5,256 nt of DNA from Desulfobacteraceae bacterium (GTDB taxonomy: Bacteria > Desulfobacterota > Desulfobacteria > Desulfobacterales > UBA11574): the NCBI GenBank assembly GCA_003486165.1, contig DNGT01000009.1, positions 2,657-7,912 on the forward strand, written 5' to 3'. Of this stretch, positions 1 to 5,256 are shown in pieces; position 1 is the first letter of the stretch; every line of letters starts with the position of its first letter. The notes beneath the pieces are model-generated. The model saw only the letters and a program-made list of their open reading frames with translations. It was not told the DNA's origin and did not search any database. The translations under genes and the position numbers were made by a program.

Positions 1-23
1 ACCCGTTCCATGGGTTATAGAAA

Positions 24-41
24 GACCTGACGATCAGGATC
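24..41 (-). terminator. Weak candidate terminator after the SIMPL-domain gene
   Basis: Read on the minus strand, about 45 bases past the stop codon of the SIMPL gene, GATCCTGA-TCG-TCAGGTC can fold into a short hairpin (five GC/AT pairs, one mismatch or bulge, then two more pairs). It is followed by TTTCTAT (positions 23 down to 17). The stem is short and the T-run is interrupted, so an intrinsic terminator is possible but not secure. Confidence 0.3.
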
Positions 42-85
42 AGAATTCTTAATTATTTTGAAGCACTTTCAGATATTGGCCGCGC

Positions 86-817
86 TTATTCTATTTCATA
101 GGCGATGCTGACCTGAACCCGAATGCGACTCTCCCCGACCTCCATGGGCGGCGCCATCCCCCCTGCATCTGTTTTCATTTCAGCCGTACGCAACATAAGA
201 GGCTGGGGCGGTGAATACATCGGCTGTGTGCTGAGCGAAACGATGCCTTTTAGCTTCACACCTGCGGCTTCGGCCAGTGTTTTTGCCCGCTCCATCGCTT
301 CCTGCGTTGCCAAATTTAACGCTTTTTTTTCCAATACCGATTGATCATTGAGATAAAACTGAATATGTTGAATGGTGTTTGATCCGCTTTCAAGGGCTTT
401 TCCAACAATCTGGGAAACATGGCTGGATAAAGGTTCAGTCTCGAATCCTTCCAACGTCACCACAATGGCATTGTTGACTTCATAACCTGTTATCTTGGGC
501 GGCCGGATTTTATAATCCCTTTGGGGCGTAACACGATAATTGGATGTCTCGAGTTTAAGATGTTTGATATTCAACCCTTTTAGGGTTGTTAGTACGGCTT
601 TGGTCTTGTTCGCATTTTCCGAACTGGCCTGTTCCAATTTCCGTCCCTCTGTCACAACGGCGATGAAAATTTTTGCTGAATCGTTCTGACCCATAACCTC
701 GGCTGTACCTTCGGTAAGAATCAGGTTGCGATCCGAAGCAGCAGGTGACTGAGCGAACACAAAATTCGCCACAAGGCAAAAATATGCCGTTAAAACCAAA
801 ATAAATGCTTTTTTCAT
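86..817 (-). CDS. SIMPL-domain (DUF541) periplasmic protein
   Basis: A 243-residue exported protein of the SIMPL/DUF541 family, which includes Brucella BP26/Omp28 and E. coli YggE. The molecular function of the family is not settled; members are periplasmic or outer-membrane associated and have been linked to stress tolerance. The N-terminus is a classic signal peptide: Lys at 2-3, a hydrophobic core at about 4-20 and a likely cleavage after VFA (residue 22). The mature part starts with the typical 'LILTEGTAEV' strand (about 32-41), continues with 'ENANKTKAVLTTLK' (about 67-80), the 'NYRVTPQRDY' segment (about 93-102), the 'ITGYEVNNAIVVTL' strand (about 109-122) and the 'AMERAKTLAEAAGVKL' helix (about 174-189). 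It ends in the usual family strand 'RIRVQVSIAYEIE'. Length and architecture are normal. The start is supported by an AGAGAGGAA ribosome binding site (829 down to 821) 3-4 bases from the ATG. It is divergent from the AsmA-family gene, so both neighbours are envelope proteins. Family assignment is firm, biochemical role unknown. Confidence 0.93.
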   Translation of the reverse strand: MKKAFILVLTAYFCLVANFVFAQSPAASDRNLILTEGTAEVMGQNDSAKIFIAVVTEGRKLEQASSENANKTKAVLTTLKGLNIKHLKLETSNYRVTPQRDYKIRPPKITGYEVNNAIVVTLEGFETEPLSSHVSQIVGKALESGSNTIQHIQFYLNDQSVLEKKALNLATQEAMERAKTLAEAAGVKLKGIVSLSTQPMYSPPQPLMLRTAEMKTDAGGMAPPMEVGESRIRVQVSIAYEIE

Positions 818-833
818 GGCTTCCTCTCTACGA

Positions 834-863
834 TTGACAATTTTCGATTGAAGATTGTATATG
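834..863 (+). promoter_or_regulatory. Candidate sigma-70 promoter for the AsmA-family gene
   Basis: A perfect -35 hexamer TTGACA (834-839) is followed after 18 bases by TATATG (858-863, four of six consensus bases). Transcription would start near 870, giving a leader of about 68 nt before the ATG at 938. The -35 lies only a few bases outside the ribosome binding site of the divergent SIMPL gene. On the opposite strand the same region holds TACAAT (859 down to 854), a possible -10 for the SIMPL gene, but no good partner -35 is visible. Inferred from consensus matches only. Confidence 0.5.
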
Positions 864-925
864 TTAAGAAATTCTTCTCATTTTCTTATTATTAAGTCAA
901 GTTTCGAGACCTTATGTTTCAGCAT

Positions 926-930
926 GGAGG
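926..930 (+). promoter_or_regulatory. Ribosome binding site that decides the AsmA start
   Basis: GGAGG at 926-930 lies seven bases before the ATG at 938, the ideal distance. It falls inside the reading frame if the upstream ATG at 914 were used; that ATG has no purine-rich site in front of it. This favours 938 as the true start and a protein of 694 rather than 702 residues. Confidence 0.8.
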
Positions 931-937
931 CATTATA

Positions 938-3022
938 ATGCGCCGAAAAATTGTTTTAGGCGTCCTGGCAGGTATCATTCTTGCCTGTCTTTTGGTCATC
1001 ATTGTTGTCGTAAAAACTTATAATTACAACAATTTTAAGCCTATGATTACCAATATCGCTAAAAAATACACCGGCAGAAAGCTCACCATGGCCGGCGATA
1101 TAAAAGTGAAAATAAGTCTATCTCCCACCTTACAGGTAAACAACGTCTCTTTTCAAAATGCTCCCTGGAGTTCTCATCCGGAAATGATCCGTGCCAAAAA
1201 AATTGAAGTTCAATTGGCGCTGATTCCCCTCATCAAGGGCAACATCAATGTAAAACGCTTAACCCTGATCAATCCGGATTTGATAATTGAAGTCAACACA
1301 TCCGGTAAAACAAATCTGGAGTTTGATTTGCCGGCACAAAAGAAAGTTAAAACAGCGCCTGTAAAAAAAGATGAGAAGGAAACAGCACTGTTCGATTTCA
1401 AAGAAATACTTATCAAAGATGGACGACTGACGGTTAAAAACCATCAAAAAAATAAAACCCTCGTCGTAACCATAGATCGAAGTAGTAGAAAATCATCGGA
1501 GTTCATGGGCGACGGTGACATTGAACTGAAAGGCTCGTTCAACGACATTCCATTTAACGTGTCCGGAAAAATCGGTTCGTGGGCGGGCATTACTGACCCT
1601 GATGTCCCCTATCCTGTTGATCTAAAGGCCAAAGTCGCTCAAATGGACATCGCCATTATCGGCAAGATCCAGGACCCGGTGGCTGCAAAAGGCATTGATG
1701 TCAGATTCTCAGTCAACGGCGATGATCTGGCCAAGATTGAAAATATCACCAAAGAACCCTTTCCAATCAATGGCCCGTTCTATATCTCCAGCCATCTCAT
1801 TGCAGCCATACCCGATAAAATTCAAGTGTCCGACATGTTAATAGAACTGCGAAACAGTAAATTAAACGGTTCCGTAACACTTGACCGTTCTGTCAAAAAG
1901 CCGCAAATTTCAGGTGATCTTGTTTCCGAAACCCTCGATCTGCGTCCCATGTTAATAAACAGAGGAAAAAAGGCCGGCGACAAAAACGCAAAAACAACAA
2001 AACCTGAAAGAAAATCGGACAGATTTTTTCAAAACACCCCCTTAAAAATGGACGGTCTGCATCTTTTCAACGCCGCCATGAATCTTAAAATCAAACAATT
2101 GCTTTTACCAAAAGTCGCCATTGATAATATTGAAACCAAGGTAAGGCTTAAAGATGGTAATCTCACGGCAAATCCCATGACAGCTTCCATCGGCGGCGGA
2201 AAGATGGTGAACAGTTTGAATGTTCAGGCAAAAAAAAATATGGCTTTTTTTGATGTAAAGGTGGACATCAAACAAACGAACCTGGGAGAAATGCTTAAAA
2301 AACTGGAAATAACTCAATCCTTAGAGGGCATTCTTGACCTTGACATTGATCTGAAAGGTCAAGGAAAATCCGTGGCAGGGCTCATGGCAGGGTTGAACGG
2401 CGATGTGGTTGCCTCGCTGGGAGAAGGGAAAATACCCACCGGTTTTTTAAATTTTGTGAGTGCCGATATCAGCACAACGCTCATGCGGATCATCAATCCT
2501 TTTGGTGAAAAAATCGACAGCGCCCAAATTAACTGTGCCGTGTGTGATTTTAATATCATAAACGGCATGGCCAAAAGTGACATCATCGTCGTCGACGATC
2601 CTCATAAATCATTGTTCAGTAAAGGAACGATAAATCTTAAAACCGAAGCATTGGATTTTCAAATCGAAACCCATCCCAAAGAGGGTATTGGAACCCAAGA
2701 TACCGGAAAATTGAGTATCAGCTTAAGCAAAATAACCAAACCTTTCAAACTGGGCGGCACACTGGTCAATCCTTCACTGGAAATCGATATCGTGGGCTCC
2801 GGCACCACCATCGGTGCAGCCCTTTTGGGACCGGTGGGCTGGGCTTATCTTTTGGTTTCAGGCTCGTCTGGAAATTCAAACCCCTGTAAAAAGGCCCTTG
2901 AAATTGCTGGAAAGGGCGCAGCCGGTAAAACATCCAAAACCAGCCAAGGAAAAGAAGAAACATCAGGGACTGAAGCGAAAAAACAAGGCATTGGAGACAA
3001 GATATTAAATATTTTCAAATAA
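938..3022 (+). CDS. AsmA-family inner-membrane-anchored protein
   Basis: A 694-residue member of the AsmA family. AsmA-like proteins are anchored in the inner membrane with a long periplasmic part. The family is tied to outer-membrane biogenesis, and its larger relatives (TamB, YhdP) are thought to bridge the periplasm and help move phospholipids. Visible here: a short positive N-terminus (MRRK), one membrane helix at about residues 4-26, then the hallmark N-terminal block with 'FKPMI', 'TGRKLTMAGDIKVKISLSP', 'FQNAPWSS' and 'LALIPLIKGNINVKRLTLINPDL' (roughly 34-115). A Lys-rich linker follows at about 130-145. The 'TPLKMDGLHLFNAAMNLKI' block lies near 365-385 and an AsmA_2-like C-terminal region covers about 450-620. 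A hydrophobic stretch (about 623-643, 'LLGPVGWAYLLVSG'), the family motif NPCKKAL (about 648) and a low-complexity Lys/Ser/Thr tail close the protein. Start 938 is chosen for its GGAGG site; 914 is the in-frame alternative. The gene stands alone on its strand and seems intact. Family is firm; cargo or partner cannot be told from sequence. Confidence 0.93.
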   Translation: MRRKIVLGVLAGIILACLLVIIVVVKTYNYNNFKPMITNIAKKYTGRKLTMAGDIKVKISLSPTLQVNNVSFQNAPWSSHPEMIRAKKIEVQLALIPLIKGNINVKRLTLINPDLIIEVNTSGKTNLEFDLPAQKKVKTAPVKKDEKETALFDFKEILIKDGRLTVKNHQKNKTLVVTIDRSSRKSSEFMGDGDIELKGSFNDIPFNVSGKIGSWAGITDPDVPYPVDLKAKVAQMDIAIIGKIQDPVAAKGIDVRFSVNGDDLAKIENITKEPFPINGPFYISSHLIAAIPDKIQVSDMLIELRNSKLNGSVTLDRSVKKPQISGDLVSETLDLRPMLINRGKKAGDKNAKTTKPERKSDRFFQNTPLKMDGLHLFNAAMNLKIKQLLLPKVAIDNIETKVRLKDGNLTANPMTASIGGGKMVNSLNVQAKKNMAFFDVKVDIKQTNLGEMLKKLEITQSLEGILDLDIDLKGQGKSVAGLMAGLNGDVVASLGEGKIPTGFLNFVSADISTTLMRIINPFGEKIDSAQINCAVCDFNIINGMAKSDIIVVDDPHKSLFSKGTINLKTEALDFQIETHPKEGIGTQDTGKLSISLSKITKPFKLGGTLVNPSLEIDIVGSGTTIGAALLGPVGWAYLLVSGSSGNSNPCKKALEIAGKGAAGKTSKTSQGKEETSGTEAKKQGIGDKILNIFK

Positions 3023-3058
3023 TGATCTTCGGTGCATCCACGGAGCCTTACAATCGGT

Positions 3059-3304
3059 TTATGCCAAAGTTCTAAATCTCAACTCGTTTTCATCATGAAT
3101 GATCCAGAACATTTCGAACGATCTTAGATAGGGTTCCCCGGTAAAAAGGTTTTTCAATATACCTGTTGGGGCTGCACGAAAGATGCTTTTTAAGGTGGCC
3201 TCGCTTTCTCTCAATGACGTCTCTATTTGTTGGAAGGAAACCACCTTTTTTTCTAACTGTTTAACACTTTCTCCCAATTCTTCATAGGTCGGTTTGCCGG
3301 TCAT
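3059..3304 (-). pseudogene. Truncated PAS-domain sensor protein remnant
   Basis: About 81 codons whose first half looks like the N-terminus of a multi-domain PAS sensor kinase common in Desulfobacterales: 'KPTYEELGESVKQLEKKVV' (a short coiled coil), 'IETSLRESEATLKSIFRAAPTGI' (the linker helix and first strand of a PAS domain). Right after APTGI the family similarity stops, and the remaining 32 residues ('LKNLFTGEPYLRS...') do not look like a PAS fold before a TAA stop. No kinase, cyclase or other output domain follows; the adjacent DNA is the 3' end of the AsmA gene. This reads as a relic left after a deletion or rearrangement. The start at 3304 is preferred because GGAG (3317 down to 3314) lies nine bases upstream; ATG 3313 and TTG 3319 are in-frame alternatives. 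A functional small PAS-like adaptor cannot be excluded. The remnant lies downstream of tatD on the same strand, 109 bases after its stop. Confidence 0.6.
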
Positions 3305-3413
3305 TTGAGTCATCTCCAATTGACATAAAAATTAGGCGTGTCTGACTTGAATTACATCGCTTTATATATAAAACTTACTGTTTTTAAGCAGAATGACAAT
3401 TTAAGTAACGCCT

Positions 3414-4202
3414 TCATTGTTCACTATCAACACCATACAATCGACAGGTATTGTTCCATAGGGTTTCAGCCAGTGAGTCAGGATCTTCCCGCCTCACCTC
3501 AGCAAGCTTCAAGAGGACCGACCGGACAAAAGCCGGTTCGTTTCTTTGGGTGTGGTTTCTTTCGGGTGTCGGGGTCAAATAGGGGGCGTCGGTTTCAATC
3601 AGGATTCGATCAACCGGGATCGAAGGCGCCATCTTTCTCAAGTCCTCACCACGTCCCTTGATGGTCACAATGCCGGTAATTCCGATATAAAGGCCCAAGT
3701 CAAGATACTGTTTCAGCTCATCCTCGCTGCCGCTGAAACAGTGCACAACTCCGTTTCGGCCGGTTGTAAAATGTGTTTTTAAAATGTCGATCAGACGGCC
3801 GTTGCTGTCCCGCTCATGGAATATGACCGGGAATTTCAGCTCATCGGAAATTTCAATCTGCCGGATGAGCCACTTTTCCTGAACGTTTCTGGGAGAAAAC
3901 ATTCGATTAAAGTCAAGGCCGATTTCTCCCCATGCACGAACACTGGAACTTCGGGCAAGATCCTTGAGCGTCTTCAGGACGTCTTCATCGCAACTTTTTG
4001 CGTCGTGGGGATGAATGCCCACAGAAGCATACACCCCTGGTATGGATTCCGCGATGGCGACCCCTTTTGCACAGCGTTTAAAAGTTGTTCCAATGGTCAT
4101 GGCCGACACAACACCAGCCTCATGCATACGATAGATGACATTATCCAAATCTTTGTCATAGGCCCTGTCGTCCAAATGGCAGTGGCTGTCAAAAAGTCTC
4201 AT
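3414..4202 (-). CDS. tatD: TatD-family metal-dependent hydrolase (DNase)
   Basis: A 262-residue amidohydrolase-fold enzyme of the TatD family, whose studied members are Mg2+-dependent DNases with 3'-5' exonuclease activity linked to DNA repair and DNA turnover; the protein is cytoplasmic. All family signatures are present: the N-terminal DSHCHLD with metal-binding His7 and His9, 'VGIHPHDA' (61-68), 'GEIGLDF' with Glu93, 'PVIFHERDSNG' with His129, 'VVHCFSG' with His154, 'IGITGIVT' (173-180), 'ILIETDAPYLTP' with Asp205, and the C-terminal 'RNEPAFV' (220-226). The length is normal and no catalytic residue is missing. The start is supported by the family's usual N-terminal spacing to DSHCH and by an AAGAGG ribosome binding site seven to eight bases upstream. 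TatD versus its paralogues YcfH and YjjV cannot be separated by eye, so the symbol names the family. An exact FNR-type palindrome lies about 90-105 bases upstream of the start codon. Confidence 0.95.
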   Translation of the reverse strand: MRLFDSHCHLDDRAYDKDLDNVIYRMHEAGVVSAMTIGTTFKRCAKGVAIAESIPGVYASVGIHPHDAKSCDEDVLKTLKDLARSSSVRAWGEIGLDFNRMFSPRNVQEKWLIRQIEISDELKFPVIFHERDSNGRLIDILKTHFTTGRNGVVHCFSGSEDELKQYLDLGLYIGITGIVTIKGRGEDLRKMAPSIPVDRILIETDAPYLTPTPERNHTQRNEPAFVRSVLLKLAEVRREDPDSLAETLWNNTCRLYGVDSEQ

Positions 4203-4293
4203 GGTTAAACCTCTTTCTCAACAGGCTGATGTCAAAATCAATTTTCGTCGGCTTAAACTGTTTATCTAAAAGCCATTTTTAATGATTAGTCAC

Positions 4294-4307
4294 TTGATAC
4301 AAATCAA
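4294..4307. promoter_or_regulatory. FNR/CRP-type palindrome
   Basis: TTGAT-ACAA-ATCAA matches all ten fixed positions of the classical FNR consensus TTGAT-N4-ATCAA. It is centred at 4300.5, 98 bases before the tatD start codon and 26 bases before the ATG at 4327 on the other strand. Being symmetric it could serve either direction. For tatD, activation from a -41.5 position would put the transcript start near 4259, and a poor -10 (TAGATA, 4268 down to 4263) is nearby. Many anaerobes have FNR/CRP-family regulators with related boxes, but which one would bind here is not known. Confidence 0.5.
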
Positions 4308-4319
4308 TTTTAAAGGATC

Positions 4320-4514
4320 TTCAGGTATGATTAAATTTTTGACTGGAAGCTGTCTGAGTGGATTAAGGATCGTGTTGAAATAACCATAGGCGATTTAACG
4401 TTACGGATGAAAATCCCTGTTAAAGCAAAGACTTTTATTAATAGTCCGGGCTGATTCTTTCATTACGAGCCCTAATTCACGAGTTCTTTCAGCAAAATTT
4501 TAATCATACCTGAA
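4320..4514. repeat. 195-bp element bounded by inverted repeats (MITE-like)
   Basis: The left arm 4320-4341 and the right arm 4493-4514 are inverted copies that match at 21 of 22 positions; the shared outer part is TTCAGGTATGATTAAA. Weaker similarity continues inward (for example CTGGAAG against CTGAAAG, GTGGATTAAGG against GTGAATTAGGG), so the original arms may have been close to 50 bp. The arms enclose 151 bp. Size and structure fit a miniature inverted-repeat element or the remnant of an inverted duplication. No target-site duplication is visible: flanks are AAAGGATC on the left and GCGCTAAT on the right. No transposase is present, so mobility is an inference. Confidence 0.6.
4327..4454 (+). 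pseudogene. Small broken ORF inside the inverted-repeat element
   Basis: An ATG at 4327 has an AAAGGA ribosome-binding-like site (4312-4317) nine bases upstream, but its frame stops after 18 codons at 4381-4383. The frame starting at 4335 stays open for 39 codons to TGA at 4452-4454 and gives a protein-like, mixed-charge sequence (DWKLSEWIKDRVEITIG, then DLTLRMKIPVKAKTF). It has no start codon until an internal ATG near 4407. Adding one T to the T5 run at 4336-4340 joins the two and yields a 42-residue peptide beginning MIKFFDWKLSEW. I do not recognise the product. It may be a frameshifted relic of a small gene or the 5' end of a larger lost gene; chance is also possible in so short a frame. 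Confidence 0.3.
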
Positions 4515-4680
4515 GCGCTAATGCTTTCAAAAGGCTTAAGTATTACAGCCTGTATTTTTTAATTCTTTTTAAATTTGTCAGCATTTTGTTTACGCTCAAT
4601 TGAGGTAAAACCTTGCCATCATTTACCATTGAAGATCCATGAGATCAATTCATTTTTAGAAAACCCCTTTGGATTAGCTC
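4515..4680. other. AT-rich intergenic stretch, no gene seen
   Basis: Between the inverted-repeat element and the promoter at 4681 the DNA is AT-rich with no ORF of coding character, no RNA gene and no strong hairpin. Only a short GATC-CATGA-GATC repeat (about 4634-4646) was noticed, which is too small to interpret. Confidence 0.5.
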
Positions 4681-4711
4681 TTGACAAAAAAAGGAAATCA
4701 TCCTTTATAGT
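4681..4711 (+). promoter_or_regulatory. Strong promoter with long spacer containing a dyad (MerR-like layout)
   Basis: A perfect -35 TTGACA (4681-4686) and a five-of-six -10 TATAGT (4706-4711) are separated by 19 bases, two more than the optimum. The spacer holds a perfect inverted repeat, AAAGGA-AATCA-TCCTTT (4690-4706), centred within two bases of the spacer midpoint. A 19-20 bp spacer filled by an operator dyad is the known layout of promoters controlled by MerR-family regulators, which twist the DNA to align the hexamers. The transcript would run rightward toward the HdrA-like gene. Promoter call is fairly good; the regulator type is inference. Confidence 0.55.
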
Positions 4712-4724
4712 TAGTGTTCATTCA
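4711..4724. promoter_or_regulatory. Possible TetR/FadR-type operator at the transcript start
   Basis: TTAGTGTTCATTCA lies directly after the -10 hexamer and spans the expected transcript start near 4718. It keeps the symmetric skeleton TnAnTG-NN-CAnTnA and differs at only two of 14 positions from TGAATGTTCATTCA, a form close to operators of TetR-type regulators of fatty-acid degradation such as Bacillus FadR. A repressor bound here would block the promoter. The match is suggestive only, and no regulator gene is in the window. Confidence 0.35.
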
Positions 4725-4740
4725 AAAACGCGGATTTTTG
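4723..4740 (+). other. Short AT-stem hairpin at the start of the leader
   Basis: CAAAAA (4723-4728) and TTTTTG (4735-4740) form a perfect six-pair stem around the loop CGCGGA. It would sit within the first 25 nt of an RNA from the promoter at 4681. The stem is mostly A-U, so it is weak as an RNA structure; it may instead be part of an operator. Confidence 0.3.
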
Positions 4741-5081
4741 TTCAAGATCAAGCCTCCGGTTCGTAAGACCTGCGCCCCGGAAGGGCATGCGAGAAAAACA
4801 ACCATCCCTGTACGATCTGCCGCACCTACGGGACAGGCAGGCATATGATTGATATTCAGAGGATTATTTCTTGAGCATCACCTCAGAGAAATAGGCTTCG
4901 CATGTCACAGGGCAGGCACAGAGATTGGGCAAAAAGACCATTTATGGGTGGACACTAGTTCATTGAAGTTGATATTTTCCCTATCTCTGGTTCTGCATGG
5001 ATATCTTACCCGGCGCTGTGCTCCTATGGACCTGAAGTCAACTTCTCTAACCCGAATTTCTTTTAACCACGTTCTATAAAT
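4741..5081 (+). other. Putative long 5' leader of the HdrA-like gene
   Basis: About 340 bases with no convincing gene. The left part is GC-richer than its surroundings and can form two hairpins: CCT-CCGG (4753-4759) with CCGG-A-AGG (4777-4784), and CCTGT (4807-4811) with ACAGG (4833-4837) around an inner CCG/CGG pair (4820-4822/4829-4831). An alternative pairing, CTGCC (4817-4821) with GGCAG (4836-4840), would exclude the second. Farther right is a 12-bp palindrome GAAGT-CA-ACTTC (5034-5045). TATAAA (5075-5080) is a possible -10 but has no matching -35. No riboswitch class that I can recognise is present. Confidence 0.35.
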
Positions 5082-5095
5082 AAGGGACAGGAAAA

Positions 5096-5256
5096 ATGTC
5101 TCAGATAAGCGGCTCTGTCATGGTGGTCGGCGGCGGCATCGCAGGTATGCAGGCGGCTCTAGATCTTGCCGACTCGGGCTTTTTTGTCTATCTCGTGGAA
5201 AGATCGTCCTCTATCGGGGGTATCATGGCCCAGCTGGATAAGACCTTTCCCACCAA
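5096..5256 (+). CDS. hdrA: HdrA-like protein, N-terminal part (runs off the window)
   Basis: The first 53 codons of an HdrA-like flavoprotein, cut by the window edge. HdrA subunits carry FAD and iron-sulfur clusters and act in soluble electron-transfer complexes; in methanogens HdrABC with MvhADG performs flavin-based electron bifurcation, and sulfate reducers have many HdrA-like proteins, including QmoA. Visible here is the FAD-binding Rossmann start '[21 protein letters not shown]' as GxGxxG (residues 12-17), the acidic end of the second strand 'VYLVERS' (Glu40), and '[14 protein letters not shown]' (45-53 region), characteristic of HdrA; QmoA proteins usually differ at this spot. The start ATG has AAGGGA (5082-5087) eight bases upstream, and the Rossmann strand begins at about residue 7, as expected. 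Downstream partners such as HdrB/HdrC or MvhD would decide the complex but are outside the window. Confidence 0.85.
   Translation, partial: MSQISGSVMVVGGGIAGMQAALDLADSGFFVYLVERSSSIGGIMAQLDKTFPT

Noticed and set aside
914..937. Upstream ATG extending the AsmA-family protein by eight residues
   Set aside because: It lacks a ribosome binding site, and the extension would place GGAGG inside the coding sequence; ATG 938 has an ideal site and gives the usual short positive N-terminus before the membrane helix.
3023..3058. Possible bidirectional terminator between the AsmA gene and the PAS remnant
   Set aside because: No stem of useful length followed by a T-run could be formed on either strand.
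3338..4208. Plus-strand open frames opposite tatD (3338-3661, 3546-3782, 3816-4208)
   Set aside because: They are antisense shadows of the clearly recognisable TatD coding sequence and show no family features.
4575..4766. 63-codon open frame across the 4681 promoter
   Set aside because: No ribosome binding site, no coding character, and it runs through the promoter hexamers and the dyad.
4758..4780. T-arm-like GGTTCG sequence suggesting a tRNA
   Set aside because: The flanking bases cannot form a T stem, and no acceptor, D or anticodon arm could be assembled around it.
4849..5079. 76-codon open frame ending 16 bases before the HdrA-like gene
   Set aside because: It starts with TTG without a ribosome binding site, its composition is not protein-like, and no family is recognisable; the nearby ATG at 4845 gives only nine codons.
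1..5256. CRISPR array, phage or defence system, or toxin-antitoxin pair
   Set aside because: No regularly spaced direct repeats, no phage genes and no toxin or antitoxin family are visible on either strand.

Overview
The window looks like chromosomal DNA from a sulfate-reducing, strictly anaerobic Desulfobacterota species, most likely of the order Desulfobacterales. The best clue is the gene entering at the right edge. Its first 53 codons read as the N-terminus of an HdrA-like flavin subunit of heterodisulfide reductase, including the family phrase [11 protein letters not shown] degenerate PAS-domain gene of the type abundant in these bacteria, moderate-to-low GC and AT-rich intergenic DNA agree with this. 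The taxonomic placement is an inference from protein style; no marker gene is present.

Layout, left to right: (1) a minus-strand SIMPL/DUF541 periplasmic protein (86-817); (2) a short divergent promoter region (818-937); (3) a plus-strand AsmA-family envelope protein, best started at 938 rather than 914; (4) a truncated minus-strand PAS-sensor remnant (about 3059-3304); (5) a minus-strand TatD-family metal-dependent nuclease (3414-4202); (6) an 890-bp stretch without a convincing intact gene (4203-5095); (7) the start of the HdrA-like gene (5096 to the edge).

The first two genes both act at the cell envelope and are transcribed away from each other from one small intergenic region. TatD is a stand-alone housekeeping-type gene with its own upstream region. 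No operon linking the genes is visible, and I do not see a multi-gene new system.

The most interesting part is the 890-bp gap. It holds an exact FNR-type palindrome (4294-4307), a 195-bp element bounded by near-perfect 22-bp inverted repeats (4320-4514), a small broken ORF inside that element that one extra T would join to a start codon and ribosome binding site, and a strong-looking promoter (4681-4711). That promoter has an unusually long 19-bp spacer filled by a perfect dyad, as in MerR-controlled promoters, and is followed by a 14-bp sequence resembling TetR/FadR-type operators. If this promoter drives the HdrA-like gene, the transcript has a leader of roughly 375 nt.
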